A stretch of 64,000 nt of DNA from Psychrobacillus glaciei (lineage in GTDB: Bacteria > Bacillota > Bacilli > Bacillales_A > Planococcaceae). This document shows, one piece after another, positions 26,514 through 34,480 of the stretch. The notes under the pieces are model-generated. The model was not told the origin of the DNA. It saw only the letters and a program-made list of their open reading frames with translations, and did not search any database. The stretch is taken from the NCBI RefSeq assembly GCF_008973485.1, contig NZ_CP031223.1, positions 2,480,001 through 2,544,000 on the forward strand, in the 5' to 3' direction. The first letter of the stretch is position 1. Each line of letters starts with the position of its first letter. Position numbers and translations under genes: made by a program.

Positions 26514-27170
26514 ATGCGCTATGAGTCTTTTTATCCGTTTTCACAATCTAGGGCGAATGACTTCTTTAATTTTAATAGTTCGCCTCCTGTGAATACTCAC
26601 CAGCCTTCACAGAGTATGTTCGGAATACCAAATAATTCAAATGGTTCACAACCAACCAACTTCTTAGGACGTCTTTTGGGAGGTTTTCAACAAGGAGGTT
26701 CAGGAGGGCAGGCTGGTGGATTCGGTGGTCCAGAAGGGCATGGAGGAGCTGGTGGGTTCGGTGGTCATGCAGGGAATGCTGGGGCTGGCGGATTCGGTGG
26801 TCATGTAGGAAATGCAGCGGCTGGAATTTTCGGTGGACCTGGAACTCAGTCTGGTCTTCAACAAGCGGCTGGTGCTGCTACAGGTAAAGCATCATCCTAT
26901 TTACAAACTGCTGATAAGTTTTTAAATACTGCCCAACAAATCACACCTATGGTAAGGCAATATGCACCAATGCTTCAAAACATGCCAGCCCTTTGGAAGC
27001 TCTATAAGGGCTTTCAATCCGTACCAAGTGCAACGGCTGCTGCCGCTGTGGCTACCACAGCAACCGCTGCTACAACTGCCGCTGCAAGTGTCCCAGCTGT
27101 TGCCCGAACAACTTCATCCGTCGTTTCAAACGGGGCTTCCTTACCACGAATATTTCAGCCACCATTTTAA
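26514..27170 (+). CDS. yqfQ: YqfQ/VrrA-like glycine-rich protein
   Basis: The 218-residue product has a polar Asn/Ser/Gln-rich N-terminus, a glycine-rich middle (about 56-112), a helical core with FLNTAQQITPMVRQYAPMLQNMPALWKLYKGF (about 130-165) and an Ala/Thr-rich C-terminus. The core motif and the position between cshB and ispH match YqfQ of B. subtilis and VrrA of B. anthracis, where it is described as possibly spore-associated. ATG 26514 has AAAGGAGATG upstream; the earlier in-frame start overlaps cshB. Function is not established. The middle holds tandem 36-base repeats, so length may vary between strains. Confidence 0.8.
   Translation: MRYESFYPFSQSRANDFFNFNSSPPVNTHQPSQSMFGIPNNSNGSQPTNFLGRLLGGFQQGGSGGQAGGFGGPEGHGGAGGFGGHAGNAGAGGFGGHVGNAAAGIFGGPGTQSGLQQAAGAATGKASSYLQTADKFLNTAQQITPMVRQYAPMLQNMPALWKLYKGFQSVPSATAAAAVATTATAATTAAASVPAVARTTSSVVSNGASLPRIFQPPF
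26745..26840 (+). repeat. In-frame 36-bp tandem repeats in yqfQ
   Basis: Two full units encode GAGGFGGHAGNA and GAGGFGGHVGNA (26745-26780, 26781-26816), with a third partial, degenerate unit AAGIFGG after. An earlier partial unit (AGGFGGPEG) precedes them. This is the same gene that carries the vrrA VNTR in B. anthracis. Confidence 0.85.
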
Positions 27171-27174
27171 AGTT

Positions 27175-27203
27175 TTGAATTCATTCAGTAGCTCCGTTAT
27201 AAT
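27175..27203 (+). promoter_or_regulatory. Sigma-A promoter of ispH
   Basis: TTGAAT and TATAAT separated by exactly 17 bases, 34 bases before the ispH ATG and just after the yqfQ stop. Confidence 0.85.
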
Positions 27204-27236
27204 ATGAGTATGCTCGTATTGAAGGGAGTTCTCACA

Positions 27237-28217
27237 ATGATTGTACAAAAAATTTCGCCAAGAGGATATTGTTATGGGGTTGTGGATGCAATGGTCATTG
27301 CACGTAACGCAGCTTTAGATACATCTCTTCCCCGGCCAATATATATTTTAGGAATGATTGTCCACAACAAACATGTAACGGATGCATTTGAAAAAGACGG
27401 TATTATTACACTTGATGGTGAAAATCGTTTAGATATTCTTTCTAAAGTCGATCAAGGAACAGTAATTTTCACTGCTCATGGTGTGTCTCCTGAGGTAAAG
27501 GAACTTGCACGTAAAAGAGGGTTAGTTTCAATAGATGCAACATGCCCGGACGTGACAGTGACACATGACTTAATTAAAGAAAAAACTGCTGAAGGGTATG
27601 ACATTATTTACATTGGGAAAAAAGGCCATCCTGAGCCAGAAGGTGCGATTGGCGTTGCACCAGATAAAGTGCATCTAGTGCAAACAATAGCGGATATCGA
27701 TAACTTAACGATTGAAACGGATAAACTTCTTGTAACAAATCAAACTACGATGTCACAGTGGGATGTCGTGGATATGATGAAAAAATTGGAAGAAAAATTT
27801 CCGCATATAGAAGTTCACAAAGAAATTTGCCTTGCAACGCAAGTAAGACAAGAAGCGGTTGCAGAACAAGCAGGCGAAGCCGATCTATTGATTGTTGTAG
27901 GAGATCCGATGAGTAATAACTCGAATAGATTGACGCAAGTTTCGGAGGAAATTGCTGGTACTCCTTCTTATCGTATCGGAGACATTTCAGAGCTTAAGCT
28001 TGAGTGGTTAGAAAACATTAATCATATAGCAGTTACAGCAGGAGCATCTACACCTACTCCTATTGTGAAAGAAGTTATCCAATTTTTAGAAAAATACGAT
28101 ACAAATGACCCTACAACTCATGATACAACGAAAAAAGTCATACCAGAAAAAATATTACCAAAAATTAAAATACCAAAACCAGTAGATAGAATAGAGCCGT
28201 ACCCAATTAATATCTAA
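27237..28217 (+). CDS. ispH: 4-hydroxy-3-methylbut-2-enyl diphosphate reductase
   Basis: Last enzyme of the MEP pathway, reducing HMBPP to IPP and DMAPP with an iron-sulfur cluster. The three cluster cysteines are seen in SPRGYCYG (C12), DATCPDVT and EICLATQ, with TNQTT carrying the proton-relay region. The 326-residue product has a C-terminal extension with Pro/Lys repeats ([17 protein letters not shown]) longer than usual. Upstream Met codons lack a ribosome site; ATG 27237 has GAAGGGAG. It has its own strong promoter and is followed after one base by repeat copy E, which probably supplies its terminator. Confidence 0.95.
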   Translation: MIVQKISPRGYCYGVVDAMVIARNAALDTSLPRPIYILGMIVHNKHVTDAFEKDGIITLDGENRLDILSKVDQGTVIFTAHGVSPEVKELARKRGLVSIDATCPDVTVTHDLIKEKTAEGYDIIYIGKKGHPEPEGAIGVAPDKVHLVQTIADIDNLTIETDKLLVTNQTTMSQWDVVDMMKKLEEKFPHIEVHKEICLATQVRQEAVAEQAGEADLLIVVGDPMSNNSNRLTQVSEEIAGTPSYRIGDISELKLEWLENINHIAVTAGASTPTPIVKEVIQFLEKYDTNDPTTHDTTKKVIPEKILPKIKIPKPVDRIEPYPINI

Positions 28218-28218
28218 G

Positions 28219-28685
28219 TAAGAAAAACGTAAACGTCCTTTAAGTGCATCTTGTCTTCTCTATTTCTAAAGTGCTTTGGACGAAACATCGGCTACACTAT
28301 TACCATAGGAATTTCTGTGGATGGAGAAGTGACTGCGTCACTTCTCCATCCACTTTTTTCTGTAATCTTGTGGCGGTTGTTTGTCCGTCGCCTTCTTGAA
28401 ATATGTAAAGACATAATGCATTTGTTTTGGTTAATGAGAGAATAAATCCTTTCCTATTCTTTTAAAAGCGGACGAAGATGCAATTTCATCCGCTCAGCTC
28501 TTCTTTAATAATGGATGCTATCTATTTTTCACTAGTACCACCTACTCTAATGATACACCCACTGATTCGTGTATACTGTGGACCTTAAAACCAAAAATAA
28601 TCAAGATCAAACCCTTGAAATTATATTATGAAGCATTACTATTACTGGATTCCTAGCATCCAAGATTTATATTCTTTCGTATCTT
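28219..28685 (+). repeat. Dispersed modular repeat, copy E
   Basis: Full-length copy starting one base after the ispH stop. The first hairpin is the perfect 17-bp stem GTGGATGGAGAAGTGAC / GTCACTTCTCCATCCAC followed by six T. The second hairpin is GCGGACGAA / TTCATCCGC with a GATGCAA loop. The tail (ACTGGATTCCTAGCATCC, then ATATTCTTTCGTATC) matches the tail of copy C. I see no gene in it. Confidence 0.85.
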
Positions 28686-28686
28686 T

Positions 28687-28721
28687 TAAAAAAGGCTGCT
28701 TCCGAGGAAGCAGCTTCTTTT
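28687..28721 (-). terminator. Terminator of the trmK-yqfO unit
   Basis: Minus-strand stem GCTGCTTCC / GGAAGCAGC with TC loop, followed by CTTTTTT, directly after the yqfO stop. Confidence 0.9.
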
Positions 28722-29839
28722 TAAATAAATTGAAATGGTTCTGTAGAAAGCTTAGAAGGTATAAATGTACAAGCAAGTTTCTTTTCAATACAAGCTGCGT
28801 TCATATAATCTGCAACGCCATCTTTCATAATCTGTTCCATATGATGACCAGGATCAATCACTGCCAGATCAATTGCTTCGGCGTCTTGTGCCACATGAAA
28901 GTACATGTCCCCTGTAATAAACACATCTGCCCCTGCTCTTTTTGCTGTTTGAATGTATTTATTTCCATCCCCACCAAGTACTGCAACCTTTTGAACAAGT
29001 TTATCCAACTCTCCTACTACACGCACAAATGGGACGTCCAACTGCTTTTTCACTGTTTGTGCATATTCGTATAATCTTACTGGAGTTGGAAGCGTCCCTA
29101 TCCTTCCAAGCCCTTTTTCGTTGACTTCTGTTTCAAGTAGAAGTAAATCATATGCAGGCTCTTCATACGGATGTGTCATAAGCAAAGCTTTTAGAATACG
29201 ATTTTTTATAGAAGCAGGGAATACTACTTCCACTTTATCTTCTGTTACAATGGTAAGCTCATTCGCTTTACCAATGTATGGATCAGCAATTTCAGAAGGT
29301 TTAAACCGTCCTTCACCTTGTGAAGTGAAGCTGCAATTAGCATAATCACCGATTTGACCTGCTCCCACATTTCCCAAAGCCATTCTTACTTGTTCCGTCG
29401 ATTCTTTTGGAGTGAACACTGCTAATTTCATTAACCTTTCAGCAGTTGTTTGCTCTAATATTTTCACATTTTCAAGTTCCAATGCGTTTGCTAATAAATC
29501 ATTTACTCCACCAGTCGCAATATCGAGATTCGTATGCGCTGCATATACCGCAATATCATGCTTGATTAATTGCTCGATTAAGCTTCCTTGTGGTAAATCC
29601 GTTCGCATATGTTTCATTCCACGAAATATGGGAGGATGATGCGCAATGATTAACTCACATTGTTGCTCTATCGCTTCTTTTACTACTTTTGGATTCACAT
29701 CGAGTGTAACAAGCACTTTAGAAACTGACTTGTTCAGACTACCTATTTGAAGTCCGATGGAATCCCCTTCCACAGCAAGCGATTTAGGTGCCCATTGTTC
29801 AAATAGGGAGATGATCTGTTGACCATTTGTTTGCTTCAT
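28721..29839 (-). CDS. yqfO: Nif3-like dinuclear metal centre protein (DUF34, YqfO)
   Basis: Member of the Nif3/DUF34 family, often annotated GTP cyclohydrolase I type 2 homologue; the true activity is uncertain. The 372-residue product has the two Nif3 halves with metal-binding motifs AHHPPIF (H67, H68), AHTNLD and, at the C-terminus, ITGDMYFHVAQDA and DPGHHMEQ. The inserted middle domain (about 130-240) includes MTHPYEEPAYDL, the PII-like YqfO insertion of Bacillus. It starts three bases after the trmK stop, so the two are co-transcribed, as yqfN-yqfO in B. subtilis. Confidence 0.92.
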   Translation of the reverse strand: MKQTNGQQIISLFEQWAPKSLAVEGDSIGLQIGSLNKSVSKVLVTLDVNPKVVKEAIEQQCELIIAHHPPIFRGMKHMRTDLPQGSLIEQLIKHDIAVYAAHTNLDIATGGVNDLLANALELENVKILEQTTAERLMKLAVFTPKESTEQVRMALGNVGAGQIGDYANCSFTSQGEGRFKPSEIADPYIGKANELTIVTEDKVEVVFPASIKNRILKALLMTHPYEEPAYDLLLLETEVNEKGLGRIGTLPTPVRLYEYAQTVKKQLDVPFVRVVGELDKLVQKVAVLGGDGNKYIQTAKRAGADVFITGDMYFHVAQDAEAIDLAVIDPGHHMEQIMKDGVADYMNAACIEKKLACTFIPSKLSTEPFQFI

Positions 29840-29842
29840 ATT

Positions 29843-30535
29843 TTACAAGGACTCCTTCAATAGAGCAATTTTTATTTCGAGCTCTTCTTTCTTTTCTTGT
29901 ACTTCCGTTGATTGCGCTATTATATTTAATTGGTCTACGATTCGTTGCCATTCGTTTAGTTCATTCTCCCATTTCTTTTTATAGACTGTTGACTTTTCTT
30001 TCATCAAGATAGGACCAACTAATAGTTCTTGCTCTGTTAGCTGCATTTGACCTTTTTTAAGGGCGACAATTTCGTAAATTTTATCATTTTCTTCTAATAT
30101 GGTTTCGTTCACGATTTTCCAATTTTCTTTTATTGCCCATTCGCGAATTGCTTTTGCATGAATATTTGGCTGCAATATTAAGTTTTCTACAGATGTAAGT
30201 TTATCTTTTCCAGCTTCTAGAATGGAAGCTATAAGCGGACCACCCATACCAGCTATCGTAATCGTTTGTACATTATCTGCTTCTAGTATAACTTCTAAGC
30301 CATTTCCAAAACGTACATCTATTTGTTTTTCTAACCCTTCACTTTTCACATGCTTTTGTGCGGATTCAAAAGGACCTTTTACCACTTCTCCCGCAATTGC
30401 TTGCGTAATAATTCCTGCATGCACTAAATAACAAGGTAAATAAGCATGGTCACTTCCTATATCAGCAAGTATCGTATCTTCTTCCACAAAAGACGCTACT
30501 CTTTTTAAACGTTCTGACAAATTTTTTGCATTCAA
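29843..30535 (-). CDS. trmK: tRNA (adenine22-N1)-methyltransferase TrmK
   Basis: SAM-dependent methyltransferase making m1A22 in some tRNAs. The 230-residue product has motif I VEEDTILADIGSDHAYLP, TIAGMGGPLIASIL (motif IV region) and NLILQPNIHAKAIREW, all typical of the COG2384/TrmK family. A longer frame begins inside the cccA terminator. ATG 30556 has no ribosome site, whereas TTG 30535 (NAKNLSERLKRV) has GAGGTG six bases away and gives the family N-terminus, so TTG is chosen. It is the first gene of the trmK-yqfO pair. Confidence 0.9.
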   Translation of the reverse strand: MNAKNLSERLKRVASFVEEDTILADIGSDHAYLPCYLVHAGIITQAIAGEVVKGPFESAQKHVKSEGLEKQIDVRFGNGLEVILEADNVQTITIAGMGGPLIASILEAGKDKLTSVENLILQPNIHAKAIREWAIKENWKIVNETILEENDKIYEIVALKKGQMQLTEQELLVGPILMKEKSTVYKKKWENELNEWQRIVDQLNIIAQSTEVQEKKEELEIKIALLKESL

Positions 30536-30570
30536 TTTAAACACCTCATATTCCATTATAACAAAAATAA

Positions 30571-30610
30571 AAAAAGACCTCGATTCTTTTATAAGAATCG
30601 AGGTCTTTTT
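30571..30610 (-). terminator. Terminator of cccA
   Basis: Perfect long stem AAAAAGACCTCGATTCTT / AAGAATCGAGGTCTTTTT with a further T run on the minus strand, eight bases after the cccA stop. It can work in both directions. Confidence 0.93.
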
Positions 30611-30617
30611 ATAATTA

Positions 30618-30992
30618 TTATTTTTCACCTAAAGATTTAACCCATGCAGCCATAGCATCGATGTTTTCAGCAGGAACTAATCCAGCTGGCATTCCACCTC
30701 TACCATTAGTTAATACACCTTTAATATCATCTTCAGATAATTTAGTTGCAACTAGCGAAGGTGCATTACCTTGTCCTTCAAAATTACCACCGTGACACAT
30801 GATACATTTCCCTTGTGCAAACGCAGCAGGATCGAATTCATCCGAAGTGGCAACTTCCTCACCATTTTCAGCCGCTTCTTTATCAGCTGCTATTTCTCCT
30901 TTGTTATTCACACCCTCAATAGATAAGAAGAAAATTAGACCGATACCAAATGCCATAATTAAGATAAATGGAATAATTGGATTCTTTTTCAT
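30618..30992 (-). CDS. cccA: Membrane-anchored cytochrome c-550
   Basis: Small electron carrier exposed on the outer face of the membrane. The 124-residue product has an N-terminal membrane helix (about 8-25), an acidic linker, and a c-type heme domain with CIMCH at 63-67 and axial M101 in GRGGMPAG. This is the CccA type, with the anchor as uncleaved helix. ATG 30992 has AGGGAGGG upstream. In B. subtilis cccA sits next to sigA; here an acyl-CoA dehydrogenase and a membrane protein lie between. Confidence 0.93.
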   Translation of the reverse strand: MKKNPIIPFILIMAFGIGLIFFLSIEGVNNKGEIAADKEAAENGEEVATSDEFDPAAFAQGKCIMCHGGNFEGQGNAPSLVATKLSEDDIKGVLTNGRGGMPAGLVPAENIDAMAAWVKSLGEK

Positions 30993-31129
30993 AGTTAACC
31001 CTCCCTTTTTATACATCATTCATTCTAACATAGAATTAGTCAACACTAATATTGTACTGCATTCTTGTGAAAACGAAAAGTCCTAAAGAAGGGTTTTCTT
31101 ACATTGTGACAATTTAGACATAAATTCGA

Positions 31130-32269
31130 TTAACATCCAATATGTCTGGCAATAACCATACGTTGTACTTCAGAAGTTCCTTCACCTATTTCTAAGAGCT
31201 TAGCATCTCTCATAAAACGTTCTACTTCGTATTCTTTCATATAACCGTAACCACCATGAATTTGAACCGCTTGATCTGCAACCTCCATGGCAATTTCCGA
31301 TGCATATAATTTACACATTGAGGCCTCTTTACCAAACGCACGTCCTTGATCCTTCAACCATGCAGCTTTATGAACCATGTTTCGAGCTAATTCGATTTTC
31401 ATTGCCATATCAGCTAATTTAAATTGAGTTATTTGAAACTCAGATAGAGATTTACCAAACTGTTTCCTCTCTTTCGAATAACGTAGTGCACGGTCAAAAG
31501 CAGCTTGCGCAATACCAACTGCCATCGCACCAATACCAATTCGACCACCATCAAGGGTTACTAAGAATTGTTTAAAACCATTTCCTCGCTTACCTAGTAA
31601 GTTTTCCTGTGAAACTCGAACGTTTTCAAGTACTAATTCAGTGGTGTTAGATGCATTTAATCCCATTTTCTCGTAATTATCAATCACTGTAAATCCCTCT
31701 GCATCAGTAGGTACAATAATCGCAGAGATTTCCTTCTGTCCATCTTTCACATCTGTAATTGCAGTTAACGCCAAATGTTTTGCATAGCTGGCATTTGTTA
31801 TAAATGCTTTATTTCCATTAATTAAAAAGTCATCGCCATCTTCTTTTGCAGTTGTTTGAGTTCCTCCTGCATCGGACCCTGCGTTAGGCTCAGTTAATCC
31901 AAAAGCACCGAATGATTCCCCAGTACATACTGGAACTAAATATTTTTGTTTTTGCTCTTCTGTTCCAAATAAATTAAGTGGTGCTCCACCAAGAGAAATA
32001 TGTGCAGAATATGTAATACCAGTCGATGCACATGCACGACTTAATTCCTCTGTCACAATTGCGAAACTGACAGTATCAGCCCCTGCTCCGCCGTATTCTT
32101 CCGCAAACGGTAGGCCCATCATCCCCATGTCAGCTAACTGTTTAAAGATTTCTTTTGGAAACGCTTTTGTTTTGTCGCGCTCAATTGCACCTGGAGCTAC
32201 AACTTCATCTGCAAATTCACGAATCATTTTACGAATCATTTGCTGTTCTTGTGTTAAATCAAAATTCAT
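31130..32269 (-). CDS. Acyl-CoA dehydrogenase
   Basis: FAD enzyme oxidising acyl-CoA to enoyl-CoA in fatty-acid or branched-chain amino-acid breakdown. The 379-residue product has AFGLTEPNAGSDAGG (FAD/substrate loop), NGNKAFITNAS, DGGRIGIGAMAVGIAQAA, ERKQFGKSLSEFQ, QIHGGYGYMKEYEVERFMRD, and the catalytic base E363 in IGEGTSE. This pattern fits short- or medium-chain butyryl-CoA-type enzymes; the exact substrate is not determinable. ATG 32278 directly follows AGGGG, so ATG 32269 is chosen. It is not part of the rpoD region in B. subtilis and looks like a lineage-specific insertion. Confidence 0.92.
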   Translation of the reverse strand: MNFDLTQEQQMIRKMIREFADEVVAPGAIERDKTKAFPKEIFKQLADMGMMGLPFAEEYGGAGADTVSFAIVTEELSRACASTGITYSAHISLGGAPLNLFGTEEQKQKYLVPVCTGESFGAFGLTEPNAGSDAGGTQTTAKEDGDDFLINGNKAFITNASYAKHLALTAITDVKDGQKEISAIIVPTDAEGFTVIDNYEKMGLNASNTTELVLENVRVSQENLLGKRGNGFKQFLVTLDGGRIGIGAMAVGIAQAAFDRALRYSKERKQFGKSLSEFQITQFKLADMAMKIELARNMVHKAAWLKDQGRAFGKEASMCKLYASEIAMEVADQAVQIHGGYGYMKEYEVERFMRDAKLLEIGEGTSEVQRMVIARHIGC

Positions 32270-32384
32270 TTCTTCCATCCCCTTTGTTAAAAAAACGCTT
32301 ACATTCTTATTATACTAAAAAGAATGTAAATTCACAGTTATAAATATAACATATGGCATTAATAATAATGGGAGAATAATAGCT

Positions 32385-32948
32385 CTATAGATAAAAATAA
32401 AACAAATAAAATATGGTAAATGTAATACCAATGGCGCCAGAAATACTAAAATAAACTAACTTTTGGAGTAATCCAGAAAATAGCCAAATGGAACAGTTTC
32501 CTATGATTAAGTAGATTAATATCAATGGATAATTCATAAAATAAATTTCCCAAACTTTAAAAGAAACTGCTAACAATAAAAGAGCTGAGCACACCATTAA
32601 TAAAGGAGCGAAAATGGATTTATTTTTTACCAATTTAATAGCTATGTATAAAAATACGATAATAGTTATTCCTGAAACTACAATTGGAAGGAATACGATA
32701 GTAGTCATAAATAAGAGTGATGCCAACAAAATGGATGTAATTACTCCAAGTATAATATATAAGATGGTTTTGTTTTTTCTATCTTTCGCTAAAATCGCTT
32801 TTGATGAATTTTCCTTCTCTTCCATTCCTATATTTTCACCTTGTGCGTATAAGGCTATTAGGAAATCACAGTAGTGTTCGGGTAGCAGCTTGTTTTTCTT
32901 CCAAAATGCTATTTCATTTAATATTATTTGCTTACGCTGAAGTGACAT
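32385..32948 (-). CDS. Hypothetical multi-spanning membrane protein
   Basis: Not recognised. The 187-residue product has a soluble N-terminal part of about 55 residues (NEIAFWKKNKLLPEHYCDFL, ALYAQGE) and then about six hydrophobic helices (about 60-187). The N-terminal pattern of conserved aromatics with LLPEHYCDFL is reminiscent of short N-terminal domains of uncharacterised Bacillales membrane proteins. The start ATG 32948 follows AGGTAATG-type purines (GAGGATAGGTA). It stands alone between the acyl-CoA dehydrogenase and the repeat region behind rpoD. A possible minus-strand terminator lies upstream at 33011. Confidence 0.65.
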   Translation of the reverse strand: MSLQRKQIILNEIAFWKKNKLLPEHYCDFLIALYAQGENIGMEEKENSSKAILAKDRKNKTILYIILGVITSILLASLLFMTTIVFLPIVVSGITIIVFLYIAIKLVKNKSIFAPLLMVCSALLLLAVSFKVWEIYFMNYPLILIYLIIGNCSIWLFSGLLQKLVYFSISGAIGITFTIFYLFYFYL

Positions 32949-33010
32949 TACCTATCCTCATTTCATGTTGCAATTGTCAATAGTATAACATTTTGTAGTA
33001 AGAGACAAAA

Positions 33011-33033
33011 GACATCCTGCCATCAAGGATGTC
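33011..33033 (-). terminator. Hairpin, possible terminator
   Basis: Minus-strand perfect 8-bp stem GACATCCT / AGGATGTC followed by TTTTGTCTC. It may stop read-through from the rpoD side before the 32948 gene. Confidence 0.6.
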
Positions 33034-33071
33034 TCGTTGAACACAAAAGGTTTCGTGAATATAAAAGCATT

Positions 33072-33227
33072 GAAAAAGACGTCACTCCTACTGGAATACC
33101 GTTAGTCCTAGACCCATAGGTACGAGAGGAGGCAAAGTCAATACCCGCAGAGAGAGAGCTTTTCTTAATTATTGTACCTAAAGCTCAAGCAATGGAGGAG
33201 GCTACTTGGAAAGCGAGTGTCTTTTTC
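33072..33227. repeat. Palindromic intergenic element behind rpoD
   Basis: A 156-base segment with complementary ends: GAAAAAGAC..CACTC at the left and GAGTG-TCTTTTTC at the right. The inside is richer in G and C than its surroundings (CCTACTGGAATACCG, then ACGAGAGGAGG, AATGGAGGAGGCTAC) and has no coding potential. It looks like a small non-autonomous or hairpin-forming repeat, different from the other two families. Confidence 0.55.
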
Positions 33228-33252
33228 CAGCCTCGATTTTTCTTACTTATTT

Positions 33253-33300
33253 AAAAAAAGACTGTAGGAAAACTCAATTTTAGAGTTTTCCTACAGTCTG
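33253..33300 (-). terminator. Terminator of dnaG-rpoD
   Basis: Long stem AGACTGTAGGAAAACTC / GAGTTTTCCTACAGTCT followed by seven T on the minus strand, 30 bases after the rpoD stop. Confidence 0.95.
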
Positions 33301-33330
33301 AGAAATCCTTCATATAAGGATGACTTATCA

Positions 33331-34455
33331 TTATTCTAAAAAGTCTTTTAAACGTTTACTTCTAGATGGATGGCGAAGTTTTCGAAGTGCCTTCGCTTCG
33401 ATTTGACGAATACGTTCACGGGTTACGCCGAACACTTTCCCCACTTCTTCTAATGTTCTTGTACGCCCATCATCTAAACCAAAACGTAAACGAAGTACAT
33501 TTTCTTCACGGTCTGTTAAGGTATCCAAAACGTCTTCTAATTGCTCTTTTAAAAGTTCATACGCAGCATGGTCGGATGGAGATTGTGCATCTGCATCTTC
33601 GATAAAATCACCTAAATGCGAATCATCCTCTTCTCCGATTGGTGTTTCCAAAGAAACTGGCTCTTGTGCAATTTTTAAAATTTCACGAACCTTTTCTTGC
33701 GGCAAGTCCATCTCTTCTCCTATTTCCTCAGGAGATGGTTCTCGGCCTAAATCTTGAAGCAATTGACGTTGAACTCTTATTAACTTATTGATTGTTTCAA
33801 CCATATGCACTGGAATACGAATTGTTCTCGCTTGATCCGCAATAGCACGCGTAATTGCTTGTCTAATCCACCAAGTAGCGTACGTACTGAATTTAAACCC
33901 TTTACGATGGTCAAACTTTTCAACAGCTTTAATAAGCCCCATATTTCCTTCTTGAATTAAATCTAAAAACAACATACCTCGTCCTACATAACGCTTCGCA
34001 ATACTCACTACTAATCGAAGGTTTGCTTCCGCTAGACGTTTTCTAGCTTCTTCATCTCCTTTTTCAATACGTTCAGCTAGTGCGATTTCTTCAGATGCTT
34101 TTAATAAGTCAACCCGACCAATTTCTTTTAAGTACATACGAACTGGATCATTTATTTTAACACCTGGTGGTACACTTAAATCGTTTAAATCAAAAGTTTC
34201 TTCTTTCCCTTTCATTAAACGATCTAAATCCTCTTCATCCCCATCTTTTCGGCTCAGTTCAATTTCTTTGCCTTCCAAATGATCAATGAACTCTTCTATC
34301 TGATCAGACTCCAACTCAAAATGAGCAAGTTTTTCGGCTATATCATGGTAAGTTAACTCACCATTTTTTTTCCCTAGTTCAATCAATTGTTTTTTTGCTT
34401 CTTCTAATGATACTTCGATTTCAGTTTCTTTTGTACGTTCGGACTTGTCCGCCAT
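33331..34455 (-). CDS. rpoD: RNA polymerase primary sigma factor (SigA)
   Basis: Housekeeping sigma factor. The 374-residue product has an acidic region 1.1 (about 1-90), region 1.2 ([17 protein letters not shown]), regions 2.1-2.4 ([41 protein letters not shown]), region 3 ([14 protein letters not shown]) and the region 4.2 HTH ([20 protein letters not shown]) with the conserved end [11 protein letters not shown]. It lacks the non-conserved insert of enterobacterial RpoD, as expected for Firmicutes. ATG 34455 ([10 protein letters not shown]) has AAAGGAGG. It is 25 bases behind dnaG, forming the macromolecular synthesis operon without rpsU, which is elsewhere in the window. Confidence 0.97.
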   Translation of the reverse strand: MADKSERTKETEIEVSLEEAKKQLIELGKKNGELTYHDIAEKLAHFELESDQIEEFIDHLEGKEIELSRKDGDEEDLDRLMKGKEETFDLNDLSVPPGVKINDPVRMYLKEIGRVDLLKASEEIALAERIEKGDEEARKRLAEANLRLVVSIAKRYVGRGMLFLDLIQEGNMGLIKAVEKFDHRKGFKFSTYATWWIRQAITRAIADQARTIRIPVHMVETINKLIRVQRQLLQDLGREPSPEEIGEEMDLPQEKVREILKIAQEPVSLETPIGEEDDSHLGDFIEDADAQSPSDHAAYELLKEQLEDVLDTLTDREENVLRLRFGLDDGRTRTLEEVGKVFGVTRERIRQIEAKALRKLRHPSRSKRLKDFLE

Positions 34456-34480
34456 AAGAATTCCTCCTTTTGATACCGGA

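Noticed and set aside
28628-29074. 148-codon open frame on the + strand
   Set aside because: Mostly antisense to yqfO, starts in the repeat tail, has Cys/His/Phe-rich composition without family features.
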